Both the position numbers and the translations under genes were made by a program. A stretch of 64,000 nucleotides of DNA, taken from contig NZ_CP047355.1 in NCBI RefSeq assembly GCF_030408815.1, positions 558,001 to 622,000 of the forward strand, written 5' to 3'. Source of the stretch: Corynebacterium freiburgense (lineage in GTDB: Bacteria; Actinomycetota; Actinomycetes; Mycobacteriales; Mycobacteriaceae). Below the pieces are notes generated by a model. That model had not been told where the DNA came from and made no database searches. It was given only the letters and a program-made list of their open reading frames with translations. Below are positions 8,539 to 17,443 of this stretch, piece by piece (position 1 is the first letter of the stretch; each line of letters begins with the position of its first letter).

Positions 8539-9966
8539 CTAGTACTCCGCAGCTGAGCGCAATGGCAGAATATCTATATTCCCTTCCTTTCCTGGTAGCC
8601 ATTGCACCGCAAAAAACATCTCTGGATTATTTGTTGAATATACGGCGAACTCTTTATCTTCTTTTACTCCGTATTTTTCTGGCGGGCCGAAATACTCATC
8701 GGCTTCCTGCCGATTCTTAAATGCCACATCATTGTCCCGGTTAAAAGGCAAGACATGAGAAACCTTTGTCTGCAGCGGATCGGTATCGGTATTTTCCGCC
8801 AAAATAAACACTCCACTGGAATGCTTTACTCCATAAAAATTTCCCATAGTAACAATATGATCCCGATCCAATCCTTCCGGAAGCTCACCTAAGGTTGCGC
8901 CTATAGCAATATCTCCTCCTTGCTGCTCAGCCGGCACTTTTGGGTCGGGATTGCACCTGCACAATGTAATACTTGTGATTTCTTGTTGCTCAACAATGAC
9001 TTTCCAGGAGTTTGTTGAACCTACTGGAAATAAGTACTCCGTTGTTCCATTGCCTAAATCTTTTTGTTGTACGGGATCACCCCAATATCCAATAGCCTTA
9101 TCGATTGAATCCCCGATTACAATACCGTCAATTGTAGTTGCATTGTTTGGTTCAATGGCATGAAGTGTCTTATCTACAAAAATATAGTCGCTCTTTTTAA
9201 ATGTCACCGTGCAGGTGCTTTCATCACAACGGAGGTCTGGAAAGTCCGGATTATTTTGCTGAATCTGATCAATGTGCTCGCCCAAATTAATCGAATTCAT
9301 TCCATTGCCATTGAGAGCCTCATGTAAGGCTTCGTCCCGAAACGCATGTAACCGTCGTGTTAACTGCTCCTGGTTATCGGCTGTAACTGAAATTCCTCCA
9401 GTGGCTGCCGTAATGGAGGCCAGATGGTGGGCATCTTCCTTAAAGGTCACGGCGTCGATACGTACCTTTGGATGTGAGTGCGTAACCGCATTGGCGAGCG
9501 CCTCAAAATCCCCATCACAAGTATCAATGCCGTCCGAAAGCACAATCACATTCGCTGGAATATCTGGTGGTAATTGAGACACAGCCTTTTCAATTGCCTT
9601 TGCTAATGGCGTCCATCCACGAGGGGTAATACTTCCTATGGAATTATAGGCATTCGCCGGATCCTTAATTGGCTGAAGTGTTCGGACCAAACTCACATCT
9701 TCACAGCTTAAGCCTCTTTCTGCCGGGCTATCTCCAACGCTTTGTCCATATGCAACAATGCCTAACTCCGTCTTTGTAGGCAATGAATCAATAAGTGTGC
9801 GAGCGGCAGCCTTTGCCGCATTAACACGCAGCCCATTTGCATCATTAATTAGCATGCTTGATGAGGCATCAAACACCAGTACGGTAGGGGGCTCATTTTT
9901 AAATGCGGAACAACCGGGGAGGAGAAAAAGGACAGAGCACAGGGCAAAAACTGTGCGAAATGACAT
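8539..9966 (-). CDS. VWA-domain lipoprotein
   Basis: A 475-residue predicted lipoprotein, lipobox LLPGC. A von Willebrand factor A domain follows at about residues 27-200, with the MIDAS motif DASSS, TPRGWTPL (the MIDAS Thr region) and VIVLSDGIDTC. The rest is a unique beta-rich region of about 260 residues without recognised domain. It is paralogous in its first half to the membrane-anchored VWA protein at 46387-48291: both share SML..DA, the CEDV/CQDV site and PRGWTP/PRGYTP. Likely an extracellular metal-dependent adhesion or assembly factor; that is inference. Confidence 0.85.
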   Translation of the reverse strand: MSFRTVFALCSVLFLLPGCSAFKNEPPTVLVFDASSSMLINDANGLRVNAAKAAARTLIDSLPTKTELGIVAYGQSVGDSPAERGLSCEDVSLVRTLQPIKDPANAYNSIGSITPRGWTPLAKAIEKAVSQLPPDIPANVIVLSDGIDTCDGDFEALANAVTHSHPKVRIDAVTFKEDAHHLASITAATGGISVTADNQEQLTRRLHAFRDEALHEALNGNGMNSINLGEHIDQIQQNNPDFPDLRCDESTCTVTFKKSDYIFVDKTLHAIEPNNATTIDGIVIGDSIDKAIGYWGDPVQQKDLGNGTTEYLFPVGSTNSWKVIVEQQEITSITLCRCNPDPKVPAEQQGGDIAIGATLGELPEGLDRDHIVTMGNFYGVKHSSGVFILAENTDTDPLQTKVSHVLPFNRDNDVAFKNRQEADEYFGPPEKYGVKEDKEFAVYSTNNPEMFFAVQWLPGKEGNIDILPLRSAAEY

Positions 9967-10074
9967 GGCAACCCCCAGAGAAGGATTCGCTGTGTGCAGT
10001 AGAAATGCTGCACATAGAATAGCAAGCGCGCTACCTAATTGGGAGTGGCTGAATTTCTGGGGGTGCCAACCGGG

Positions 10075-10965
10075 CTAGAATGACTTCTGAAGTGCTTCCT
10101 TTAAGGGGGTGGGGGTGAAATTAAATTCCCTGCGCAGCTCAGAATCATCCAGAATAAACGGCTCAGTAAACTGATACCGAATAGCAAATACTTCCCGCAA
10201 TGTTGGAGAAAATAACGATAGTATCCACAACAACGCTTTTGCCAATTGCTTTACCTTTGCCTTGGCATTTAGGGAAGCGGCGATCTCACGCATTGACGCA
10301 TCGCCTGACTTTGGCCCAACCCAAAACCTTCCCGAAAGCTCCGGCTGAGTGGCCAAAATAGCGAGGCACTGCCCAATGTCCGGAATATATGACCACGAGT
10401 GTGGTGCATTTGGGTCTCCTATAATTCGAGCGGTAGCCCCGTTTCGCACCGGCTTCATAAAGCGATCGCCCAAATGAGCATTGTTGCCAGCATTTGGGCC
10501 AAAATAATCACTTGCACGAAGCTCTGCTACTGCTATGCCATATTCTTTGGATGCCGCTTCAAGCATCTCCCAAAGTTGTGCCCTCACCTTTCCTTTAGTT
10601 TCTAAAGGTTGCTGCGGGGTTTGCTCCGACATTACTCCGGAGTTTGGCCCAAACGCATATAAGTTCCCTGCAAGAACGATTCGGCAACCAGTTTTTCGAG
10701 CAGCGACAATAGCAGAATCGATAATGGGTGGCCATTCAGTAGCCCACTTGTGATAGGTCGGATTTGTGCAAACCACCATTGCCTCGCAATCTGTGGCCGC
10801 TTTTGTAAGAGCGTCAGGGTCGGAGGCGTCGATCGTCAATGTAGTTGTGCCAGGTACTTTCGTTCCGGACCTAGTTCCAACCAAAACCGTGTGTCCAAGT
10901 TCGAGTAAAGCGGTGGCAGTAGCCTGGCCGAGGGGGCCTGCGCCAAGGATTAAAAACTGTGACAT
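10075..10965 (-). CDS. NAD(P)-dependent epimerase/reductase (atypical SDR)
   Basis: A 296-residue Rossmann-fold protein. It starts with FLILGAGPLGQATATALLE (glycine-rich nucleotide loop GxGxxG), then the acidic DAS after beta3, VVCTNPTYHK, and VAELRASDYFGPNAG, the last found in many nucleoside-sugar epimerase-like oxidoreductases. The substrate cannot be read from sequence. AGAAAGGG lies before the ATG. It is transcribed divergently from a TetR regulator, with two matching palindromes in between, so it is probably the main target of that regulator. Confidence 0.82.
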   Translation of the reverse strand: MSQFLILGAGPLGQATATALLELGHTVLVGTRSGTKVPGTTTLTIDASDPDALTKAATDCEAMVVCTNPTYHKWATEWPPIIDSAIVAARKTGCRIVLAGNLYAFGPNSGVMSEQTPQQPLETKGKVRAQLWEMLEAASKEYGIAVAELRASDYFGPNAGNNAHLGDRFMKPVRNGATARIIGDPNAPHSWSYIPDIGQCLAILATQPELSGRFWVGPKSGDASMREIAASLNAKAKVKQLAKALLWILSLFSPTLREVFAIRYQFTEPFILDDSELRREFNFTPTPLKEALQKSF

Positions 10966-10986
10966 GATGACCCTTTCTGAAAGTGT

Positions 10987-11046
10987 GAACGGTGTTCTCT
11001 CTTTTATGATAGCGACCGCTAGGGCGATAAATCAAGAACAGTGTTC
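10987..11046. promoter_or_regulatory. Twin palindromic operators between epimerase and tetR
   Basis: GAACGGTGTTC at 10987-10997 and GAACAGTGTTC at 11036-11046 are near-identical 11-bp palindromes, 49 bases apart centre to centre. Each sits next to one of the divergent genes. This is the usual layout of an autoregulated TetR operator pair. Confidence 0.7.
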
Positions 11047-11069
11047 GCAAAATGTGTAAGAATGTTCCT

Positions 11070-11741
11070 ATGTCTGTAAAGCCCCAAGGTGTTGGAAATC
11101 GAGCAAAAAATCGAGCGGCGACTGAACGGGCGATTATTGAAACTGCTGAACAGCATCTCGCTAAGTACGGGGCTGCTGGGCTCAGCCTGCGGAAAGTCGC
11201 CCGCGACGTTGGCATGGTTCCTTCCGCCTTGTATAGATACTTCAATGGCATCGACGAGCTCTATACCACACTTATTGTGCGGGCATTCGAAAGCCAGAAC
11301 GCGGCTGCGGCTAAGGTTGCTGCAACACTTCCCACTTCTATGCGGTGGGAACAACAAGTGGACAATGCCCTTGAAATAGCAAAAGCAATACGCAATTGGG
11401 CTCACGCCCATCCACATTTTTACGCCTTGATCTACGGATCTCCGGTACCTGGCTACAAGGCGCCGGATATCACAATCGAGCCCGCTGCCGGGGTTGGGAA
11501 GATTTTGCTCCAACAGTTTTATGTAGAAAAAACAAACGGTGACCGGTTTCAGTGGGAAATCATGCTGGAGCAAAAAATACTGCCCGAACCGATCGTAGCG
11601 TTTTGGTCTGGAATGTATGGAATAATAAGCTTTGAGTTGTTTGGGCACCTCAAGGGCACAATAGAAGACACTGAAGGATTCTTTGAACGCAGTATCATGC
11701 GAGCACTCGAAGCTTTACGCAGAGAGCTTGAAGAACTGTAG
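11070..11741 (+). CDS. TetR-family transcriptional regulator
   Basis: About 223 residues. The N-terminal helix-turn-helix is clear: ATERAIIETAEQHLAKYGAAGLSLRKVARDVGMVPSALYRYF at residues about 18-60. The C-terminal ligand domain contains WAHAHPHFYALIYGSPVPGY, a pattern of the TetR C-terminal WHG-type domain. Probably a repressor of itself and the divergent epimerase. Start is uncertain: ATG at 11052 or 11070; I took 11070 because it leaves the right operator clear of the coding region. Confidence 0.85.
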   Translation: MSVKPQGVGNRAKNRAATERAIIETAEQHLAKYGAAGLSLRKVARDVGMVPSALYRYFNGIDELYTTLIVRAFESQNAAAAKVAATLPTSMRWEQQVDNALEIAKAIRNWAHAHPHFYALIYGSPVPGYKAPDITIEPAAGVGKILLQQFYVEKTNGDRFQWEIMLEQKILPEPIVAFWSGMYGIISFELFGHLKGTIEDTEGFFERSIMRALEALRRELEEL

Positions 11742-12147
11742 TGAGAATATTTTGCGGCTAGTGGAGTGCTTTGGGTGCTGTCACGGATCCCAGTTCGGCG
11801 CGCCAAAATTGCACTAAGGCTGGTTGGGGTATTGAGAAGAATTTTGCTCAATATTGCCGGTGTTACTTAGGTTATAACCCGGTTTTTCGAATCATAAATT
11901 TTGGATGATCAAATGCGTGTAAAAATAAATCCAACCAACATTCCTGCCCCAGTGTGAACATAGCAAGCGATGCAGCTAAATACTTGAGGTTGTGTATCGC
12001 TGAACGATCGTTCGATGCTATGCATGGTGCGGCTGTGTGACGACGTAGCGTAATGCGTGACGTGCTGTAAGAGGTAAAATTCTTCAAATAAGGGGTGATT
12101 TTGGTACAAATTATGCAATATTTGCTCCAAAACGTTACTGTTGAGGC
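11742..12147. other. Intergenic region before the ATPase/RloB pair
   Basis: About 400 bases without a credible gene. A perfect 12-bp palindrome, GAACGATCGTTC, lies at 12002-12013 and could be an operator. The rest is AT-rich and contains the presumed promoter of the next two genes. Confidence 0.4.
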
Positions 12148-13515
12148 ATGTTGCTTTCTGTTACTTTGGAGAACTATCGTTCATTTGCCGAGGAAGTAAC
12201 ACTAGATTTGCAACGGCGCACCTTTAGTACGTTGCGGCCTCGGTCAGGCGAGCGTTGGCAAGATTTAGTACTGCCTCGGGCTGCCATTTTCGGCCCTAAT
12301 GCAGCGGGAAAATCAAATATGATTGCGCCGCTAGGATATCTGAAGGTGGCAGTTCTGTCGTCGTTGCGCAATCCAGATGCGGTCAAGAAACTATATGATC
12401 CTCATCGGCTCAAAAAGACAAGTGAGACAGTGTTCGATGTCGAATATGTTGCAGATGATATTCGATTTCGTTGGGTGCTGGTGTTAGATAAGGAAGGCGT
12501 AGTTACTGAAACGCTTGAAGCTAATGAGAAACGTTCTTGGCGAAGAGTTTTTCATCGCTCGCGTGATGCCATTATCTTTAATAAGAATATAGATATCTCC
12601 AAGGCAGTTCAAGATAACATCTCTGAGTTTTTGACGCCTTGGGCATTGACACTGTCTGCGTGGCTCACAGTCAAAACGCCTGGTCGCTTTGTTGGTGGCG
12701 CGCGGTGGTGGAGTGATTCATTATTGCCGATTGTCACGTGTAATGACGACGATCGTATTTTGCGACACGAGTGGGTCGTTGATATTGCTTCAAAGCACGG
12801 TGATTGGATGAAGCTACTTAAATTGGCATTGGTTACCGCCGATGTCGGTGTATCTGATGTGCGCGTTGTTGAAGAGAAACTTCCCGAGAGGATTAAAAGC
12901 GTACATTTCATATTGAATCGCGATGATGGCGGGGTTGAACTTCTAGAGGATCCGTCAAAGTTGGAGATCAAAGACCTTGAACAATATATGAAATATGTGG
13001 AGTTTTCTCACGGTCAAGGCGATGATGCTTTCAGTCTTGGTGAGTTGGATGAATCCCAAGGAACTCGCGTATGGATGGATATTGCAATTCCCGCGTATTG
13101 GGCCTTATATCGAGGCTCTGTGTTGGTAATTGATGAAATTGACAGTAGTCTGCATCCAGCGCTTGTGCGTGCACTTGTCGGTTACTTTGGAGAGCCTTCG
13201 GTAAATACACGTGGCGCGCAGCTTATTTTTAGTAGCCATGATATGACTTTGTTGGGTAAACATCCCGTGGAAGCTCTTGACCGCGAAGAAGTTTGGTTAG
13301 TGGAGAAACGTGGAGCTACATCAACTTTGGTAGCTCTTGACGAATTTTCTTTGCGGGAACCGCATAATATTGAAAAACGTTATTTCCAAGGAGCATTTGG
13401 GGCAGTGCCGATTATGTCCGAAAGTGGTTTGAGGATGGCGTTGGAGTCGATGCGTCAAGGGAGCGATGAAGTAAGTGGCAGCGAATCGGAATCGTCAGCG
13501 GCACAAACGACGTAA
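12148..13515 (+). CDS. AAA15-type ATPase, RloA/AbiLi-like
   Basis: A 455-residue ABC-like ATPase of the OLD/AAA15 group. It opens LENYRSFAEEVTLDL and has Walker A GPNAAGKSN at residues about 50-58, Walker B VLVIDEIDSSLHPALV at about 328, and the switch region LIFSSHDMTLL. Such ATPases act as sensors in several anti-phage modules. It overlaps by 41 bases the following gene for an RloB-like protein. The pair resembles RloA-RloB and the AbiL abortive infection system. Assignment to defence is inference from the pairing. Confidence 0.85.
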   Translation: MLLSVTLENYRSFAEEVTLDLQRRTFSTLRPRSGERWQDLVLPRAAIFGPNAAGKSNMIAPLGYLKVAVLSSLRNPDAVKKLYDPHRLKKTSETVFDVEYVADDIRFRWVLVLDKEGVVTETLEANEKRSWRRVFHRSRDAIIFNKNIDISKAVQDNISEFLTPWALTLSAWLTVKTPGRFVGGARWWSDSLLPIVTCNDDDRILRHEWVVDIASKHGDWMKLLKLALVTADVGVSDVRVVEEKLPERIKSVHFILNRDDGGVELLEDPSKLEIKDLEQYMKYVEFSHGQGDDAFSLGELDESQGTRVWMDIAIPAYWALYRGSVLVIDEIDSSLHPALVRALVGYFGEPSVNTRGAQLIFSSHDMTLLGKHPVEALDREEVWLVEKRGATSTLVALDEFSLREPHNIEKRYFQGAFGAVPIMSESGLRMALESMRQGSDEVSGSESESSAAQTT

Positions 13516-14101
13516 AGGAGCGCGGGGTTCGCGTAAGTCGAATCCAGCCTTGATGATTGTTGTTCAAGGCGAAGTGACTGAGGTGGAGTATTTTCGACGA
13601 TTACGTGAAATGTGGAGAATTCCAAACTTGCAAATTGTCCCAATTCCTGAGTCTCCTGAGACCATGGTCAATTCCGCTCTTTCTAAAATTGAAAGGGATT
13701 CTCGCGCACCGTATGACGAAGTCTATTTTGTTGTTGACGTTGATGATTCCAGCACTCGACAGTTTGATGAAGCGTTTCGCTTAGCAAAGAAATTAACGTC
13801 AAAATCAACTAGTTATTGGTTCGTAGTATCAAACGAAAGTTTTGATACATGGCTGCTTGGTCATTTTGAGGACATACGTAAATGTAATTGGGGGCGGAAG
13901 CAGATTCAGGAACGATTGAAGAAAGGAGGACATTTAATTGGGTCAAATGGTAAGAGCTTGAGTCTATCCTTTCCATTTGTCCTTATAGATACGGCAAGCG
14001 AACAAGTAGATTTGTGTGATTACAATGAAATGGGAAAGACTTGCTCGACTGCTGTGCCGCACTTAGTAAAACGCCTTGCTGAACTGCGCACAATAAATTG
14101 A
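13475..14101 (+). CDS. RloB/AbiLii-like protein, putative Toprim-type effector
   Basis: A 208-residue protein with a very basic N-terminus (RNRQRHKRRKGARGSRK), then ALMIVVQGEVTEVEYFRRL, the characteristic RloB opening with the conserved Glu. VYFVVDVDD supplies an acidic cluster like that of Toprim nucleases, and SNESFDTWLLGHFED follows, as in the family. It starts at a GTG inside the end of the ATPase gene, so the two are translationally coupled. Probable role: effector of an ATPase-controlled defence pair. Confidence 0.82.
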   Translation: MAANRNRQRHKRRKGARGSRKSNPALMIVVQGEVTEVEYFRRLREMWRIPNLQIVPIPESPETMVNSALSKIERDSRAPYDEVYFVVDVDDSSTRQFDEAFRLAKKLTSKSTSYWFVVSNESFDTWLLGHFEDIRKCNWGRKQIQERLKKGGHLIGSNGKSLSLSFPFVLIDTASEQVDLCDYNEMGKTCSTAVPHLVKRLAELRTIN

Positions 14102-14370
14102 AAATATCTTAACTATTGATTACTTTAAAAGTTTTCCTAGGGATCCAAGTTGGCCAAGATCATTAAGGAAGCCGCCTGGTGGATAAAGAGTGGATTTCGT
14201 CGATTCTTCTACCGAGATATACTGCTGCCAGTGCGGTTGGAACAGTGCCAACGATGATTCCAGTCGTTCAAATGGTGAGGGTGCGGCGGCTAATGCTAGT
14301 ACTCCAATTGGCTCTGTGAATTTAGCGAAGCAATTCGGAAGTACAAATCCGCAATTGCTGAAATAAAAAC
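14102..14370. other. Intergenic region with a doubtful leftward frame
   Basis: A leftward frame of about 95 codons (14407-14120) is open here. Its N-terminus is made of terminator sequence and it has no ribosome site. Its C-terminus (FLNDLGQLGSLGKLLK) could be a remnant of a small secreted peptide gene. I do not call it a gene. Confidence 0.35.
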
Positions 14371-14398
14371 GTGGGGCACCAATTTTTTGGCGCCCCAC
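14371..14398 (-). terminator. Terminator of small peptide gene A1
   Basis: Stem GTGGGGCACC / GGCGCCCCAC with an 8-base loop. On the minus strand it is followed by GTTTTTATTT. Confidence 0.8.
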
Positions 14399-14442
14399 TT
14401 TGAACATCTATTGAATATCACAACCGGCGGGTGTGAATTGTT

Positions 14443-14664
14443 TTAGCCGGAGATTGTGTTAAGCAGGTCGAAGATGCCGAGTTCCATGGAGATACCTGCT
14501 GGGATCCAGTATAGGTAGCTCAATACGATGTAGAGGAAGCTGGTAAACGCATTATTAATCTCGGCGCTAAGGTCTGCGGCTGCGGCGTTGGGGATTAGGA
14601 TAGCTCCGGCGGTGAGGGCGGTCATGCCAGCGGTGAGGGCGCGACGTCGAAAATTAGCAAACAT
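14443..14664 (-). CDS. Small secreted peptide, type A (copy A1)
   Basis: A 73-residue precursor. The signal peptide starts MFANFRRRALTAG and ends NAAA or NAAAA before Asp; the mature peptide is about 44 residues. The mature part is hydrophobic and Trp/Tyr-rich and carries YWIPAGISMELGIFDLL, which is almost repeated in copy A2 at 17015. TTGGAG precedes the ATG. I do not recognise a named family; a pore-forming or mycomembrane-associated role is possible but unproven. It has its own terminator and stands next to a type B gene. Confidence 0.8.
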   Translation of the reverse strand: MFANFRRRALTAGMTALTAGAILIPNAAAADLSAEINNAFTSFLYIVLSYLYWIPAGISMELGIFDLLNTISG

Positions 14665-14837
14665 GAATTTACTCCAATGGGTCGGCGAATATGGCGAAAC
14701 AGCTTATTTTTTTGAGGTTCCAATAACCTCAGTAATACTGATGTATTCTTGGGCTACTTATTTAATGCATCGTATAGGCATAAGAAAACATTACAGCCAA
14801 GGTGAAAAATATTTTGGTGAGCTTTTAGTTAACGTAA

Positions 14838-14865
14838 AAAGGCACCAAATTAGCTTGGTGCCTTT
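14838..14865 (-). terminator. Terminator of small peptide gene B1
   Basis: Perfect 11-bp stem AAAGGCACCAA / TTGGTGCCTTT with a 6-base loop, 20 bases past the stop of the leftward gene. Confidence 0.85.
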
Positions 14866-14884
14866 AGCTGAAGTTGGTTAAAAA

Positions 14885-15133
14885 TTATCCGGGTAGTATG
14901 GCGCCCACTATTGCGCGGAGGACATCAGTAATACCGAGTTGTGTGGAGAGGGCAAGCGGAACTCCATAGAGTGGGTAAAGGATGTCCACAACATGGGAGA
15001 GTGCATTTAAAACAGGTGTATCTTTAACAAATTGATCGAAATCTCCGGCTGCTGCTTGTGGAATGAATGCAACGCTTATGCCAGTTGCTGCAGCTGCTGC
15101 TGTGAGGGCACGTCGGCGGAGTGTTTTGAACAT
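14885..15133 (-). CDS. Small secreted peptide, type B (copy B1)
   Basis: An 82-residue precursor with signal MFKTLRRRALTAAAAATGI..FIPQAAAG and a mature part of about 53 residues. Mature features are LYPLYGVPLALSTQLGITDVLRAI and a C-terminal AILPG. It shares the signal-peptide style of the type A peptides, but its mature part matches the other B copy at 17444 (LYSLSAGPLTLSSNLGIFDFI). TTGGAGGG lies before the ATG. Function unknown. Confidence 0.8.
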   Translation of the reverse strand: MFKTLRRRALTAAAAATGISVAFIPQAAAGDFDQFVKDTPVLNALSHVVDILYPLYGVPLALSTQLGITDVLRAIVGAILPG

Positions 15134-15383
15134 AAGGTCCCTCCAAAAAGTAGGTGAATATGATGAAACAGTTCAAAATAAGGCGCCGGCTGCCTTAAAA
15201 TACGCTTGTATTTTTGATCTGTTTAATTATCGTAGCGGTGCGATGGCGGAAAACGTTACAAGATCCCTAGTGAATTTTTCACTAAATTAGCGGCACCGCA
15301 CCGCTCCAGAATTTAAAAATGGCATGCCTAAAAACACTGCCAGCCCAAAAGCCCCCAGGAACCCTCACACCCCGTCTAGTTCA

Positions 15384-16733
15384 TTAGAAGGGTGGTGGGT
15401 CGTCGGGTTCTGGTTCGGGGATTTGTCTTCTTGTGTTTCTTTGTAGGTGAATATTGTGGTTGAAGTTATCAAAGGTGGTGCCAAATCTTCCCATGCCGTG
15501 GCGGCTTGGGGGCGCCAACTTTTGTGGGCTTTGTATTGTTTTTATGTCTAGTTTGCCGGTGATGCCCGCTAAGGGACCTTCGGGGAGTGTGGTTCCGAGG
15601 TTTTGGTGTTCGGGGCCAATGGCTGGAGTGTTGTCTTTCCAGCCAACGGCGCCATCAGCGGTCATTGTGGCAGAGATTTTACGGTCGGTTTTGAGGTTGT
15701 GGTGGGTGCGGCAGAGGCATTGGAGGTTACTGAGTGTGGTTGGTCCGCCGTCATTGTGGTTGATTACATGGTCTATGTCGCACTGGTTGGCTGGGGTGGT
15801 GCAGCCGGGGTAGCGGCAGTGGCCGTCACGTTGTTGTACTAGGATGCGCTGTTCTTGGCTGGGGTCGTGGCTTGCTCGTTGGTGGAGTGCAATGTCCAGG
15901 GCGTTGCGGTAGTTAATGGGGGTGTTGCTGAGGGTTTCTCGGTCGGCTTCGGAGAGTTGCCCGGTTTTGTAGAGGTGGGTGATGTGGAGTTGCGTGTTTG
16001 GTTGTTGTACACCGATGCCGAATATGGTGACTTTGGTAAGGGTTTTTTCGCCTTTTAGTAGTTGTGTAAAGGCGTCAAGTTTGCTGATGTTATTGGCGTT
16101 GGCAACGGCTTCGACATGTCGGTCGATTGCTTCAGCCGTAGGCTTATCGACGTCCGCGCCAACGGTCCAAAGTCCACAGGTGTAGGCGGGGCCATTCCAG
16201 TATTGTTGGCGGCCAGTGGTGTCAGGGTCTCCAATGATTCGGTAGGTGCGGAGTTCTTCTTCGATACAGGCAGCCAGTGCGTTTGGGGTGGGGAGGTGTT
16301 GGTGCCTACGGATCGGCGTGAGTTTTTGAATAATGGCGGATTCAATAGCTTTAGCTACGTGTGACTCTGGGATTTTGGGGAGGTCTTGAAGTGCACGTTC
16401 CATTGCGGAGATCATTGGCACGCTGACAATGCCTTGCTCAAAAACATATGGGATCAGGCGAGGGAGTTGAAATCCTAGGCGGTAGATAAAACCAAGGATT
16501 CGTTTGTGTACGGTTTCACTTACGGTGGGATCGTCGGCAGCGAGTTGGGCCCCGAGTTTCATAATGTCGGCGTACTGAAAATTCGCTGTTTGCACGTGGT
16601 AGCGGTAAAATTCACACGTTTCAATATTGAGCGCAATACGCCGGGCGCCAGCGAGATTATCTGGTGCCTGTATGTGGAAAAATCCAACGCCCATTGTATT
16701 GCCCTGCCCGATTCCAAGAATTTCTTTCACCAC
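15384..16733 (-). CDS. DUF222/HNH endonuclease-domain protein
   Basis: A 449-residue protein of the actinobacterial 13E12-repeat/DUF222 type. An alpha-helical N-terminal region of about 270 residues is followed by an HNH domain: RDGHCRYPGC, DIDHVINHNDGG, LSNLQCLCRTHHNLKTD, with zinc cysteines and catalytic His. It would bind and nick DNA; the cellular role of the family is not settled. A paralog lies at 48655-50070. It separates the two A-B peptide pairs, so duplication of the pairs may have involved this gene. Start could also be an internal ATG at 16694. Confidence 0.85.
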   Translation of the reverse strand: MVKEILGIGQGNTMGVGFFHIQAPDNLAGARRIALNIETCEFYRYHVQTANFQYADIMKLGAQLAADDPTVSETVHKRILGFIYRLGFQLPRLIPYVFEQGIVSVPMISAMERALQDLPKIPESHVAKAIESAIIQKLTPIRRHQHLPTPNALAACIEEELRTYRIIGDPDTTGRQQYWNGPAYTCGLWTVGADVDKPTAEAIDRHVEAVANANNISKLDAFTQLLKGEKTLTKVTIFGIGVQQPNTQLHITHLYKTGQLSEADRETLSNTPINYRNALDIALHQRASHDPSQEQRILVQQRDGHCRYPGCTTPANQCDIDHVINHNDGGPTTLSNLQCLCRTHHNLKTDRKISATMTADGAVGWKDNTPAIGPEHQNLGTTLPEGPLAGITGKLDIKTIQSPQKLAPPSRHGMGRFGTTFDNFNHNIHLQRNTRRQIPEPEPDDPPPF

Positions 16734-17014
16734 TTATTCTACCCGATTCGCAGGTATGATACAAGTGTAAAATCGCAGGTCAATCGGTGTTTTAATTGGG
16801 TGGGGCGGGGTTCTGTGCGTAAGGTATTTGGCAGCATTGGGGGCGCTGGGCGTCGTAACGCAAGCGGTGCGGCAAAAAGTGATGTTTACCCAGGTGGGGG
16901 CGTCAAAATGCGTTTTGGGAAACCCCTTATTTGGGGGTGCTTCTCGACGCCGCGGCACGCCTGGGCAATGTGGTTCGCAACAACAATAGATGAATTGGGG
17001 GAATGCAAACTTTC
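16734..17014. other. Intergenic region between HNH gene and peptide A2
   Basis: About 280 bases, G-rich in parts. The open frames here are not convincing. Nothing recognisable. Confidence 0.3.
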
Positions 17015-17236
17015 TTAGAGTGAAAGGTTTTCCAATAAATTAAAAATGCCTAATTCCATGGAAATACCGGCAGGAATCCAGAAAACAGTATTCAAGAGGT
17101 CCCAAAGAAAGCCTGCAACGGAATCATTAATAGTCTTGCTGAGGTCTTGTGCTGCTGCACTAGGGATGAGGGCAGCGCCCATAGCGGCTGCAGTAGCTCC
17201 TGCAACAGTTGCGCGGCGGGTGAATTTACCAAACAT
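17015..17236 (-). CDS. Small secreted peptide, type A (copy A2)
   Basis: A 73-residue precursor of the same length as A1. The signal is MFGKFTRRATVAGATAAAMG..IPSAAA. The mature part DLSKTINDSVAGFLWDL..VFWIPAGISMELGIFNLLENLSL is plainly homologous to A1, with identical WIPAGISMELGIF. Divergence is mostly in the signal peptide and middle, as expected of an old tandem duplicate under selection on the C-terminal half. Confidence 0.8.
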   Translation of the reverse strand: MFGKFTRRATVAGATAAAMGAALIPSAAAQDLSKTINDSVAGFLWDLLNTVFWIPAGISMELGIFNLLENLSL

Positions 17237-17403
17237 TACGATGCTTCCAAAGTGGAAGGTTGAAAAAGGAATAGAGTTGCTTTTGAGCTACTCAGTTTAT
17301 GTATCGATGCCCTGTTGGAAGATATTACAGAATTACAGAAAGATTTTTAGTTGTATTTTGCTGCAATTCATTCAGAATAAATTTGGTTTGTAAAGCCCAA
17401 ATA

Positions 17404-17433
17404 AGGGGGCCGCCAATTTGTTTGGCGACCCCC
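17404..17433 (-). terminator. Terminator of small peptide gene B2
   Basis: Near-perfect stem AGGGGGCCGCCAA / TTGGCGACCCCCT with a short TTTG loop, about 10 bases after the stop of the leftward gene. Confidence 0.8.
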
Positions 17434-17443
17434 TATCTGTTCT

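Noticed and set aside
14120..14407. Leftward 95-codon frame after the RloB-like gene
   Set aside because: Its start lies in a terminator hairpin, there is no ribosome site, and composition is unlike a secreted or soluble protein. Possibly a remnant.
16734..16958. 74-codon leftward frame upstream of the HNH gene
   Set aside because: No ribosome site, proline/threonine-rich shadow composition, no similarity recognised.
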